A stretch of 64,000 bases of DNA from Flavobacterium tibetense (GCF_003293845.1 NZ_QLST01000001.1:288470-352469); one strand, 5' to 3'; positions 50,939 through 58,926 are shown, counted from the first letter of the stretch. Translations and numbers: made by a program. The notes: generated by a model not told the origin, from the letters alone.

Positions 50939-52039
50939 ATGTTGAAAAACTTTTTCATTTTGTGTTCTGGAGCGGATAAAAATTTGATTGCTTCCTGTTC
51001 CAATGGTGAGCAAAACAAATACGCTGGAATTGGAGCCACCGTTTTCTTTACAGCTGTTATGGCTTTTATTGCTAGTTCGTATGCTTTGTTTACGGTTTTT
51101 GACAATGCCTTAATTTCAATGGCTTTCGGGTTAGTTTGGGGTTTGCTTATTTTTAATTTGGATCGATTCATTGTTTCAACTATCAAAAAAAGAGAGCGTT
51201 TTTTAGACGAATTCATTCAAGCCACACCACGAATTGTTTTGGCAATTATTATTGCTATCGTAATTTCAAAACCATTGGAAATTAAAATTTTCGAAAAAGA
51301 AATCAATACGGTTTTACTGAAAGAGAAGAACAAAATGCTATTGGCGAACAAAAAAGAAGTGACCAGTTATTTCCAATCGGATTTAGATAAAAACCAATCG
51401 CAAATAGATAGTTTGAAATCGGATATTTTGAAAAAAGAGAAAGAAGTAAATGATTTGTATTCGGTTTACATTACCGAAGCCGAAGGAACAGCTGGAACTA
51501 AAAAATTAGGCAAAGGGCCAGTTTATAAAGAAAAACGCGAAAAACATGATGCGGCTTTACAAGATTTAGCCGCGTTAAAAACAACCAATCAAGCAAAGAT
51601 TACTGATTTAGAAGCACAAGCCAAAACCTTACAAGCCGATTTGGATAAAAAAGTCACCGAAACCCAACCTATTATTGAAGGTTTCGACGGTTTAATGGCT
51701 CGAATTAATGCATTGAATCAATTGCCATTATTGCCTTCGTTATTTATTATGTTACTGTTTTTAGCTATTGAAACTTCGCCTATAATTGCTAAACTGCTAT
51801 CACCAAAAGGCGAATACGATTTCAAGCAAGAAGATAATGAATTAGGGTTACAAAATATTTTGGCTCAAAACCGCTACCAAAGCGAATTGCAAAAACAAAC
51901 CGATGCCGAAATTTACGATAAAGTCTATGCTGATATAAAAGAAGATAAAGAATTGTACAACTACAAAAAGAAAAGTGCATTGGAATTGCTAAAACTTCAA
52001 GCGGATGGTTTTGTTGAGAAGCAGAAAAAATCGATGTAA
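50939..52039 (+). CDS. DUF4407 membrane protein
   Basis: The 366-residue protein has helices at about 30-50, 57-76, 96-116 and 268-288, separated by a coiled-coil region (about 130-260: KNQSQIDSLKSDILKKEKEV, AALKTTNQAKITDLEAQAKT). The N-terminal CSGADKNLIASCSNGEQNKY, NLDRFIVSTIKKRERFLDE and SLFIMLLFLAIETSPIIAKL are DUF4407 signatures. Function is unknown; the layout suggests a membrane scaffold or mechanosensing role, unproven. Confidence 0.88.
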   Translation: MLKNFFILCSGADKNLIASCSNGEQNKYAGIGATVFFTAVMAFIASSYALFTVFDNALISMAFGLVWGLLIFNLDRFIVSTIKKRERFLDEFIQATPRIVLAIIIAIVISKPLEIKIFEKEINTVLLKEKNKMLLANKKEVTSYFQSDLDKNQSQIDSLKSDILKKEKEVNDLYSVYITEAEGTAGTKKLGKGPVYKEKREKHDAALQDLAALKTTNQAKITDLEAQAKTLQADLDKKVTETQPIIEGFDGLMARINALNQLPLLPSLFIMLLFLAIETSPIIAKLLSPKGEYDFKQEDNELGLQNILAQNRYQSELQKQTDAEIYDKVYADIKEDKELYNYKKKSALELLKLQADGFVEKQKKSM

Positions 52040-52040
52040 A

Positions 52041-52406
52041 TTAGGTAGAACTAATCTCTTGTTGCAATTTTTTAGTCAAACTTTTGAAAACTAAATCATA
52101 CGAATGATTGATTAATTCGCACATCATTTTATCCGAAACATCGCCGTGAAAACGAATGGTATTCCAGTGAACTTTGCTCATGTGATACCCTGGTTCAACT
52201 GCTTCAAATTCAGCTCGAAGTTCCAAAGCACGTTCAGGATCACATTTTAAATTTAACGATGGTGTTCCTTTTTCCCATTCGGATAATGAAGTTAAACAAA
52301 ACATTTTTCCGCCAACTTTAAACACCAAAGTATCTTCATCAAAAGGAAAATGTTCGGTGACGCCTTTTTTGGATTGGCAGAATTCGTAGAGTTGTTGGAT
52401 GTCCAT
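52041..52406 (-). CDS. MmcQ/YjbR family protein
   Basis: The 121-residue protein has the YjbR fold pattern: DIQQLYEFCQSKKGVTEHFP, FKVGGKMFCLTSL, NLKCDPERALELRAEF and MSKVHWNTIRF. The family is a small DNA-binding-like fold with uncertain function. It ends one base after the convergent DUF4407 gene and lies eight bases behind the cyclase gene, so the two minus-strand genes are co-transcribed. Confidence 0.9.
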   Translation of the reverse strand: MDIQQLYEFCQSKKGVTEHFPFDEDTLVFKVGGKMFCLTSLSEWEKGTPSLNLKCDPERALELRAEFEAVEPGYHMSKVHWNTIRFHGDVSDKMMCELINHSYDLVFKSLTKKLQQEISST

Positions 52407-52414
52407 TTTAGTTG

Positions 52415-53182
52415 CTATTTTTCAATTTTATACAAAACTGGTTTCGATGGCGAAGCATCATTTTCAAATGAAGCGAATTGCAAATTCAAAATATAACTTC
52501 CATCTTGGATTTCTTCGTTTACAAAAATCATCTCCGTAATTGTACAATTAAAGCGAGCATCTTCATTTACTTGATTCACATCTTTTACATTCCAAAAGGC
52601 TTTGTGTGCTAGCAATTTTCCTTCATCATGTTCTTTGTCTACACTTGGTAAATCGATTAATAAATGTTGGATTCCTTTTTCTCTGATGAAGATGGCAGCT
52701 GCTTCTTCCAAATAAGTTGGATTGGTATTGGAATAATTCAGATGCTTTTTGCTTTCTGTATTTGGTAATGTTCTGATGATAATAGCTTCAATTGAACCGT
52801 TTTTTGTCTTATCGAGCGCGGTCGAGATATGCTCTTTCGTAATAACTAAATCTTCTCCAATCTTTTTTGGTTCCACCGAAATCAACTCCGCAGTAAAGAA
52901 AAACTGTTTCAAACATTGGTTTATAGAGTAAAAATCTCGAGTAATATGTCCCAAACATTCCGTGTGCGTGCCATGAGCATGCGGATTGAAGAAAATATTA
53001 TTAAAATTCGTTGATGATTTTCCTTCCGAAACTTTCCCAATCCAATCGCCCATTTTTACAGGTTCAATTTCGGGTGCATTTTGATACCACGCAATCGGAT
53101 TTTGTTCGTTATTGGTTAATGGAATGGAAATATCAATAGGTTTTGATAAGTTGATTTGGAAGTTGTTGATTGTTGCTTTCAT
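52415..53182 (-). CDS. Cyclase family metal hydrolase (kynurenine formamidase-like)
   Basis: The 255-residue protein has the cyclase metal motif as NPHAHGTHTECLGH (usual HxGTHxDxPxH, here with Glu and Leu), IIIRTLPNTES and LLIDLPSVDKEHDEGKLLAH. The family includes arylformamidases and isatin hydrolases. The substrate cannot be read from the sequence. It heads the two-gene unit with the MmcQ gene. Confidence 0.85.
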   Translation of the reverse strand: MKATINNFQINLSKPIDISIPLTNNEQNPIAWYQNAPEIEPVKMGDWIGKVSEGKSSTNFNNIFFNPHAHGTHTECLGHITRDFYSINQCLKQFFFTAELISVEPKKIGEDLVITKEHISTALDKTKNGSIEAIIIRTLPNTESKKHLNYSNTNPTYLEEAAAIFIREKGIQHLLIDLPSVDKEHDEGKLLAHKAFWNVKDVNQVNEDARFNCTITEMIFVNEEIQDGSYILNLQFASFENDASPSKPVLYKIEK

Positions 53183-53183
53183 A

Positions 53184-53285
53184 TTTTTAACCGCAAAGAG
53201 CGCAAGGGTTTCACTAAGTTCACAAAGCTTTGTGTTTCGTTGTGCCTTCTTTGTGTTCTTAGTGGTTAATATTTACTTCAAATTT
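53184..53285. repeat. Palindromic dispersed element, copy 1 (AACCACAAAG family)
   Basis: About 100 bases starting TTTTTAACCGCAAAG and ending near GTGGTTAATATTTACTTC. It is an inverted repeat centred on the perfect palindrome CACAAAGCTTTGTG. Copies 1 and 2 fill most of the 343-base gap between the cyclase gene and the gene at 53526. Confidence 0.85.
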
Positions 53286-53309
53286 AGCAAAAAGTTAATT
53301 AAAATTCTA

Positions 53310-53411
53310 TTTTTAACCACAAAGGTCACAAGGTTTTTCACTAAGTTCACAAAGCTTTGTGTTTCGTTGTGCCTTCTCTGTGTGCTTCGTGGTTAAGAAT
53401 TACTCCAAATT
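53310..53411. repeat. Palindromic dispersed element, copy 2 (AACCACAAAG family)
   Basis: A direct repeat of copy 1 with about a dozen differences, starting 126 bases later. It runs from TTTTTAACCACAAAGG to CTTCGTGGTTAAG. After it, up to 53525, only a 14-bp palindrome TTGTTTATAAACAA (53465-53478) stands out; it could be an operator of the next gene. Confidence 0.85.
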
Positions 53412-53525
53412 CAATTAAAACAAATTAGATGTAATTAAACATTTATGAAATTTATCTCAATTGCTTGTTTATAAACAAACTAATAACTAATTTTATAAGG
53501 TTTTAAAATTAAAAAGACGCTGAAA

Positions 53526-53906
53526 ATGAAAAAATATCTTGTAATCACATTGCTTTTTTCAAATGTTTATTTGTTTGCTCAAATGAAAACGGTTATGCAA
53601 CAAACCTTTCAACAGCCAATTAATTTAAATGTGAATTTTAATAATAATAAACCAACTTTTGTTTTAAATCAGTTGCAGTTTCGCACGGATTATGATTTTT
53701 CTATTTACAACCGAACCACTCAATTAAATGACAATTTTTCTTATTACAATGGAAAATTAGAATATAAAAATTCAATTATAATTCCTGAAAATTTAATATA
53801 CAATAACAAAATGGATTCTTTCAATCCTAACGGTGTTTCTGATTTTAAAGGAGCGCTGTTGACAGGTTTTTTAAACTTAACCTTGAGTTTATTTCAATCG
53901 GAATAA
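53526..53906 (+). CDS. Small secreted protein of unknown function
   Basis: The 126-residue protein has a signal peptide (MKKYLVITLLFSNVYLFAQ). The mature part is rich in Asn, Gln and aromatic residues (FQQPINLNVNFNNNKPTFVL, RTDYDFSIYNRTTQLNDNFS) and ends with a hydrophobic stretch (GALLTGFLNLTLSLF). I do not recognise a family. The stop lies four bases from the convergent hemW end. Confidence 0.75.
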   Translation: MKKYLVITLLFSNVYLFAQMKTVMQQTFQQPINLNVNFNNNKPTFVLNQLQFRTDYDFSIYNRTTQLNDNFSYYNGKLEYKNSIIIPENLIYNNKMDSFNPNGVSDFKGALLTGFLNLTLSLFQSE

Positions 53907-53910
53907 ATAA

Positions 53911-55056
53911 TTATAAATTCAACAGAAACAAATCACTAGCAATTCCATCACTTAAAAACTTTCCTTTTTTGGTGGTTCGCAAAATATTATCATCAACAAA
54001 CAACAAATGGTCTTCGATGAATTTTGCTGCTTGTTGATTTAAATAATCCAAATAGGTTTTCCCAAATTCTTCCTCAATTCTATCGAAAGAAACGCCCCAA
54101 ATTGTGCGTAAACCCGTCATAATATATTCGTTATAACGGTCGGTTTTGGTTAAGGTTTCCATTTCAATTGGTAATTTATTTTCTTGAATCGATTTGATGT
54201 ATAACGAATTATTAGAAATATTCCAACCCCGATTTTTTCCATCGTAACTGTGTGCTGACGGACCAATTCCAATGTATTTTTTCCCTAACCAATAACTCGA
54301 ATTGTTTTTGGAAAAATAATTTTCTTTACCAAAATTGGATAATTCGTAATGAATGAATCCGTTTTCTGAAAGTTTATCGACCAAAATTTGAAAATGCTCT
54401 TGAGCTACTTCATCATCAGGTTGCGGAATAATCCCCTTTTGAATGAACGAATGCAAAGCAGTTTTAGGTTCAACCGTTAAAGCATAACTCGAAATATGAG
54501 GTACACCAAAAGACAAAGCCATTTCAATATTTTGCAACCATTTTTCGTTACTCATTTCGGGAATTCCATAAATTAAATCGATGGAAATATTGTCGAAATA
54601 CTGAGTTGCCGTTTCCAAACACTTTTTAGCTTCTTCCGAATTATGTGCGCGATTCATCATCTTTAAATCATCTTCAAAAAACGATTGAATTCCTATAGAC
54701 AATCGGTTGACTTTGTTTTTTGAGAGTTCGATTATTTGCTCTTCGGATAAATCATCAGGATTGGCTTCTACTGTAATTTCTGGATTTTCAACTACTTTGT
54801 AATTTTTATAAACCGAATCAATCAAAAATCGTAAATCTTCAACCGACAAAATCGAAGGAGTTCCTCCACCAAAATAAATCGTTTCAATTTCCATGTCATT
54901 TCGAGCGAAGTCGAGAATCTCACTTTTACGCATTTCAATTTCTTTCGCTAAAGCTAAAACCATTTCCCCTTTCTTCTTTAAATTAGTAGAAAAATGAAAG
55001 TCGCAATAGTGACACGCTTGCTTGCAAAAAGGGATATGGATGTAGATACCTGACAT
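53911..55056 (-). CDS. hemW: Radical SAM haem chaperone HemW (coproporphyrinogen oxidase-like)
   Basis: From the ATG before SGIYIHIPFCK the protein has 381 residues; a longer frame start would include the CAGT repeat. The radical SAM cluster motif CKQACHYCDF (CX3CX2C) is followed by YFGGGTPSIL and RLSIGIQSFF. The extra Cys of HemW-type proteins in the CKQACHYCDFH region fits haem transfer rather than coproporphyrinogen oxidation. Residues about 45-56 (SEILDFARNDME) are encoded by a dispersed repeat (54893-54926) inserted in frame before ETIYFGGG. Confidence 0.9.
   Translation of the reverse strand: MSGIYIHIPFCKQACHYCDFHFSTNLKKKGEMVLALAKEIEMRKSEILDFARNDMEIETIYFGGGTPSILSVEDLRFLIDSVYKNYKVVENPEITVEANPDDLSEEQIIELSKNKVNRLSIGIQSFFEDDLKMMNRAHNSEEAKKCLETATQYFDNISIDLIYGIPEMSNEKWLQNIEMALSFGVPHISSYALTVEPKTALHSFIQKGIIPQPDDEVAQEHFQILVDKLSENGFIHYELSNFGKENYFSKNNSSYWLGKKYIGIGPSAHSYDGKNRGWNISNNSLYIKSIQENKLPIEMETLTKTDRYNEYIMTGLRTIWGVSFDRIEEEFGKTYLDYLNQQAAKFIEDHLLFVDDNILRTTKKGKFLSDGIASDLFLLNL
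54893..54926. repeat. Dispersed repeat fragment inside hemW
   Basis: The plus strand reads GTCATTTCGAGCGAAGTCGA and continues GAATCTC. This is a recognisable intergenic element in many Bacteroidota, here translated as ILDFARNDM. Confidence 0.75.
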
Positions 55057-55061
55057 TTTAT

Positions 55062-55117
55062 AAGTATTCAGTCGCAGTCGCAGTTTGCAGCACTGAGACT
55101 GAAAACTGAGACTGAAA
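55062..55117. repeat. CAGT/ACTG palindromic repeat
   Basis: CAGTCGCAGTCGCAGTTTGC on the left and ACTGAGACTG/ACTGAGACTG units on the right fill the whole gap between ruvC and hemW. It is related to the element at 27250-27323. Confidence 0.75.
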
Positions 55118-55672
55118 CTATTTTTTAACTCTCGATTCATTCTGTTTCACAAAAGCATCCCAACCTGAATAGCTTTTCCCTATTTCGACTCTTCCTGAAT
55201 TGAAAAAATGACAAACAGCTGCTGCCAAACCATCTGTTGAGTCGAGATTTTTTGGTAATTCTTTTAAACCTAATAATTGTTGGAGCATTTTAGCTACTTG
55301 TTCTTTGCTGGCGTTTCCGTTTCCGGTGATGGCCATTTTAATTTTTTTTGGTTCGTATTCTGTTATGGGAATTTGGCGCGATAATCCTGCTGCCATCGCA
55401 ACGCCTTGCGCTCTTCCTAATTTTAACATCGATTGCACATTTTTCCCAAAGAAAGGCGCTTCAATTGCAATTTCATCAGGATGATGGGTTTCAATAAGTT
55501 CAATTGTGCGTTCAAAAATGACTTTCAATTTGGTATAATGGTCGTCGTATTTGGACAAAATGAGTTCGTTCAACTGTAGAAATTCCATTTTCTTGTTGAC
55601 TACTTTGATTAATCCAAAACCCATTATGGTAGTTCCAGGATCGATTCCTAATATGATGCGTTCGTTTGCCAA
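55118..55672 (-). CDS. ruvC: Holliday junction resolvase RuvC
   Basis: The 184-residue endonuclease resolves Holliday junctions with RuvAB. The four acidic active-site positions are visible: Asp in LGIDPGTTIMGFG, Glu in AIEAPFFGKN, and the C-terminal Asp residues in LDSTDGLAAAVCHF. QSMLKLGRAQGVAMAAG is also typical. The C-terminal extension after FFNSGR is ordinary for flavobacteria. It precedes hemW in the same direction. Confidence 0.95.
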   Translation of the reverse strand: MANERIILGIDPGTTIMGFGLIKVVNKKMEFLQLNELILSKYDDHYTKLKVIFERTIELIETHHPDEIAIEAPFFGKNVQSMLKLGRAQGVAMAAGLSRQIPITEYEPKKIKMAITGNGNASKEQVAKMLQQLLGLKELPKNLDSTDGLAAAVCHFFNSGRVEIGKSYSGWDAFVKQNESRVKK

Positions 55673-55680
55673 TTATTTTG

Positions 55681-55701
55681 TTTCAAGTTTCAAGTTTCAA
55701 G
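55681..55701. repeat. Heptanucleotide repeat (TTTCAAG)3
   Basis: Three perfect TTTCAAG copies lie between the divergent ruvC and flippase-like genes, upstream of the -7-like TTACTTTG (55715-55722). Confidence 0.85.
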
Positions 55702-55727
55702 TGCAAAGTTTTTGTTACTTTGTAACC

Positions 55728-56681
55728 ATGATTGCAATTCCTCACAAAGCTAAGCAATTCCTTTTAGTTCTCGTCAAACTTTTGATAGTGAGCGGTGCTT
55801 TGTATTATATTGTAAACCAATTACAAGGTGAAAAAGCTATCGATTGGCGTTTGATTTCGGACTATTTTTCGATTAAAAGTTTGTTTTTTCTTTTGCTATT
55901 ATCGGTTTTGAATTGGGTTTTCGAAATTTTAAAATGGCAGCATTTGGTTAGTAGTTTTGCGAAAATTTCTTTTTTAGAGTCGGCAAAACAGAGTTTAGGC
56001 TCGTTAACAGCATCGATTTTTACACCGAATAGAATTGGAGAATACGGAGCAAAAGCTTTATATTTTAATAAGAAGAGAGTAAGAAAAATTATTTTCCTGA
56101 ATTTCATTGGCAATAGCTCCCAAATGTTGGTCACTACTTTTTTTGGAGTTCTCGGATTTGTAATCAGTAGTATTGTAGTTTCAGAATCATTGGTTTGGAT
56201 AAATTTCAAATTCTCAATGTTGCATTTGTTACTTTTAGCATTGTTTCTTTTTGTTGTTTTTCTAATTTTTAGGTTTCGAAACATTACGATTTACGGTTTG
56301 TCCTTGCAAAAAATAAGTGATGCTTTCAAAAAGTTATCCGTTGGATTTCATGTTACAACTTTACAACTTTCAATTCTTCGCTATTTGATTTTCGCACACC
56401 AATTCTACTTTTTATTACTTATTTTCGATTGTGAAATTTCGTATTCATTGGCATTAGCAACCATTTTTTTAATGTATTTTTTAGCATCGATTATTCCGAG
56501 TATTCATTTGATGGATGTGGCGATAAAAGGAAGTGTAGCATTGTTTTTATTTGGAAAATTAGGCATTTCAGAATGGAAAATCATTACAATTACGTCTGTA
56601 ATGTGGTTGTTTAATTTAGTAATTCCAGTGGTTATTGGAAGTTTGTTTGTGATGAAGTATCAATCCAATACTAAAGAATAA
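55728..56681 (+). CDS. Lysylphosphatidylglycerol synthase/flippase-like membrane protein
   Basis: From the ATG before IAIPHKAKQFLL the protein has 317 residues with about eight hydrophobic helices. The pattern, with SLGSLTASIFTPNRIGEYGA near residue 90, matches the UPF0104/LPG-synthase transmembrane family, whose members are lipid flippase-like or glycolipid-associated. It ends five bases before a GT2 glycosyltransferase gene, so the pair may make or move a glycolipid or exopolysaccharide. The predicted leader is very short; a -7-like element ends six bases before the ATG. Confidence 0.83.
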   Translation: MIAIPHKAKQFLLVLVKLLIVSGALYYIVNQLQGEKAIDWRLISDYFSIKSLFFLLLLSVLNWVFEILKWQHLVSSFAKISFLESAKQSLGSLTASIFTPNRIGEYGAKALYFNKKRVRKIIFLNFIGNSSQMLVTTFFGVLGFVISSIVVSESLVWINFKFSMLHLLLLALFLFVVFLIFRFRNITIYGLSLQKISDAFKKLSVGFHVTTLQLSILRYLIFAHQFYFLLLIFDCEISYSLALATIFLMYFLASIIPSIHLMDVAIKGSVALFLFGKLGISEWKIITITSVMWLFNLVIPVVIGSLFVMKYQSNTKE

Positions 56682-56686
56682 ACGGT

Positions 56687-57790
56687 ATGTTGGAACTAAT
56701 TTTAAGCCTCGTTTTTCTTCTTTATTTCCTATTTATTGGGCAATTGATTTATGGTTTTCAACGAATGAAACCTTTTTCTAAAAAAGAGTTTGTACCAAAA
56801 ACAGCCTTTACGATTGTAGTTCCGTTCCGAAATGAAAAAGAAAATCTTCCGAATTTATTGCATTCGATTTCATTGTTGCATTATCCGAAGGAATTGGTTG
56901 AGGTGATTTTGGTGGATGATGACTCTGAGGAGAGATTCCAAATTCCAAATTCCAAATTCCAAATTTTCCAAATCAAGAACATTCGTAAATCAAATTCACC
57001 AAAAAAAGATGCGATTGAAGCGGCGATACAAGTTGCTAAAAACGATTGGATAATTACTACTGATGCGGATTGTTTGGTTCAGAAAGATTGGTTGACGATT
57101 TATGATCAATATATTCAGGAAAATGAAGTTGAAATGATAGCTTCTGGTGTTTGTTATCTTCCAAAAAATGGCTTTTTATCCGCTTTTCAGAATTTAGATT
57201 TTTTGAGTTTACAAGGCGCTACTATTGGAAGTTTTGGCATTGGGAAACCTTTTATGTGTAATGGTGCTAATTTTGCTTATTCCAAGGCTTTTTTTAATGA
57301 GTTAAACGGTTTTCAAGGAAATGAAACCATTGCAAGTGGTGATGATGTTTTTTTATTGCAAAAGGCAGTTTCCGTTGCGCCAAAGAAAGTCGGATTTCTA
57401 TTGGCTAAAGAAAGTATTGTGGCTACAAAACCAGTTGCAACTTGGAGTGAATTGTTTCAGCAACGCGTTCGCTGGGCATCGAAGAGTTCGGGATATTCTT
57501 CGGTTTATGGAAAGTTATTGGCTTTGGTAGTTTTTGTTGGGAATTTGACTTGGATTTTAAGTTTTTTACTCTGGTTAATTGGAATTTTAGACCAAAATGT
57601 ATTCATGCTTTTTGTCGCATTGAAATTTCTAATCGATTTTATTTTACTTTACAAAACGGCAAATTTTTTCCAATCGAAATTGCAATACGTGTTGGCTAGT
57701 AGTTTGTTGTATCCGTTTTTTAGTGTTTCGGTAGCGGTGTATTCTTTGTTTAGGAAATACAATTGGAAAGGAAGAAATTTTAGAAAATAA
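56687..57790 (+). CDS. Membrane glycosyltransferase (GT2)
   Basis: The 367-residue protein has an N-terminal helix (about 1-20), a GT2 domain (TIVVPFRNEKENLP, ILVDDDSEE, ITTDADCLV, the QxxRW motif as QQRVRWASKSSGY) and three or so C-terminal helices. It resembles processive or lipid-directed glycosyltransferases; the product is unknown. Right after the VDDDSEE motif, residues about 83-95 (RFQIPNSKFQIFQI) are encoded by four perfect ATTCCAA heptamers plus one imperfect copy, an apparent repeat insertion that keeps the frame. Confidence 0.88.
   Translation: MLELILSLVFLLYFLFIGQLIYGFQRMKPFSKKEFVPKTAFTIVVPFRNEKENLPNLLHSISLLHYPKELVEVILVDDDSEERFQIPNSKFQIFQIKNIRKSNSPKKDAIEAAIQVAKNDWIITTDADCLVQKDWLTIYDQYIQENEVEMIASGVCYLPKNGFLSAFQNLDFLSLQGATIGSFGIGKPFMCNGANFAYSKAFFNELNGFQGNETIASGDDVFLLQKAVSVAPKKVGFLLAKESIVATKPVATWSELFQQRVRWASKSSGYSSVYGKLLALVVFVGNLTWILSFLLWLIGILDQNVFMLFVALKFLIDFILLYKTANFFQSKLQYVLASSLLYPFFSVSVAVYSLFRKYNWKGRNFRK
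56935..56971. repeat. In-gene heptanucleotide array (ATTCCAA)4
   Basis: Four perfect copies of ATTCCAA (56935-56962) plus ATTTTCCAA lie inside the glycosyltransferase gene. Single units of the same family occur in gaps at 30.08 kb and 41.6 kb. Confidence 0.9.
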
Positions 57791-57802
57791 ATTTTATTTT
57801 TA

Positions 57803-57845
57803 CCACAAAGAGCACAAAGAAGGCACAGAGTTCACAAAGCTTTTT
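57803..57845. repeat. Half copy of the AACCACAAAG palindromic element
   Basis: TTTTACCACAAAGAGCACAAAG and then GGCACAGAGTTCACAAAGCTTT match the left arm of the elements at 53184 and 53310 up to their central CACAAAGCTTT; the right arm is missing. Confidence 0.7.
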
Positions 57846-57904
57846 AATGAAAAAGTTTGAGAAGTCAGAATATCCGAAAATCAGAAAATCCATCATCCAT
57901 TTTC

Positions 57905-58384
57905 TCACTCTTCCACTTTAATAATCACCGGTAAAACAAACTGCGATTTCACTTTAATTCCTCGTTTGATAGCGGGTTCAATTTTTGGAAAATCAGCCAA
58001 ACGATTTTGAAGAATACTATCGATTACTTCAATATCGTAAGAAACCGTTTCTTCAGGTTTTAGCGTTTCAAATGCTACAGTTGCATCAGGTTGAATGGTA
58101 ACTTTTACGCTTATGGTATCAATTTCTGGATACAAAATATGTAAAGTATCAATGCTGATTCGTTGTTGAATGAGTTGTGTTAAATAATCAAAAAAGCATT
58201 GTTTTTGGACTTCTTTATCATTGATTGATTCGCAACTAGCAACTGTTGGATACGCATCGACTTCCTTCCAATTGATTTTTTGTAATTCTTGTTGTAGTAG
58301 TTCCTGCTCGTCGGGCACTTTTTTATCGAAAAGCTGACAAGAAGATAAAAAGACAAGACAAAAAATAATTAGAAAGTTCTTCAT
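57905..58384 (-). CDS. Lipoprotein resembling a TonB C-terminal domain
   Basis: From the ATG before KNFLIIFCLVFL the protein has 159 residues with a lipoprotein signal ending FLSSCQLFD. The mature part resembles the TonB C-terminal fold as seen in Bacteroidota: ASCESINDKEVQKQCFFDYL, VKVTIQPDATVAFETL, FPKIEPAIKRGIKVKSQFVL. It lacks the Pro-rich spanning region and inner-membrane anchor of true TonB, so it is not an energy transducer in the usual sense. It diverges from DUF456. Confidence 0.68.
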   Translation of the reverse strand: MKNFLIIFCLVFLSSCQLFDKKVPDEQELLQQELQKINWKEVDAYPTVASCESINDKEVQKQCFFDYLTQLIQQRISIDTLHILYPEIDTISVKVTIQPDATVAFETLKPEETVSYDIEVIDSILQNRLADFPKIEPAIKRGIKVKSQFVLPVIIKVEE

Positions 58385-58392
58385 TAATCTGT

Positions 58393-58400
58393 TAACTTTG
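58393..58400 (+). promoter_or_regulatory. -7 element (TAACTTTG)
   Basis: Matches TAnnTTTG, 31 bases before the DUF456 start. Confidence 0.55.
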
Positions 58401-58431
58401 TTGGAATAGATTGTCAAAAGTAAGAATATTT

Positions 58432-58926
58432 ATGGAATACTTTTTATTGCTAGCGGGTTTCTTTTGTATGTTGTTTGGTATAGTGGGAAGTTTGTTGCCT
58501 GCATTGCCTGGCTTGCCTGTGAGTTGGTTGGGATTATTATTGTTGTATTTTATACCGGAAATTCCAGTGAATTATTGGGTTTTGGGTGTTACCTTGCTAG
58601 TTGTAGTAGTGATTTCAATTTTAGATTATATCATCCCTGGAAAAGGAACGAAATATTTTGGAGGCAGTAAATACGGTGTTTGGGGAACCAATATTGGATT
58701 GGTAATTGGGTTGTTTTTTCCGCCCTTAGGTTTTGTTATTGGTCCGTTTTTAGGAGCATTTTTAGGAGAATTAATTTATGCCAATGATGGAAACCGTGCT
58801 TTAAAAGCAGCTTTTGGTTCGTTTTTGGGACTTTTGGCTTCTACTTTTATAAAAGTTGTAGTGAGTTTAGTTTTGTTGTTTGTTTTCTTTTTTGTGTTTT
58901 TTGCTAATTGGGAAGTATGGTTTTAA
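58432..58926 (+). CDS. DUF456 membrane protein
   Basis: From the ATG before EYFLLLAGFF the protein has 164 residues and about four or five hydrophobic segments with many glycines. LPALPGLPVSWLGLLLLY, LDYIIPGKGTKYFGGSKYG and GFVIGPFLGAFLGELI are the family's glycine-zipper-like signatures. Function is unknown. The TPR kinase gene begins 20 bases later, so they may share a transcript. Confidence 0.9.
   Translation: MEYFLLLAGFFCMLFGIVGSLLPALPGLPVSWLGLLLLYFIPEIPVNYWVLGVTLLVVVVISILDYIIPGKGTKYFGGSKYGVWGTNIGLVIGLFFPPLGFVIGPFLGAFLGELIYANDGNRALKAAFGSFLGLLASTFIKVVVSLVLLFVFFFVFFANWEVWF

Noticed and set aside
53112..53396. 94-codon plus-strand ORF across the palindromic elements
   Set aside because: It begins inside the cyclase gene on the opposite strand and translates repeat DNA.
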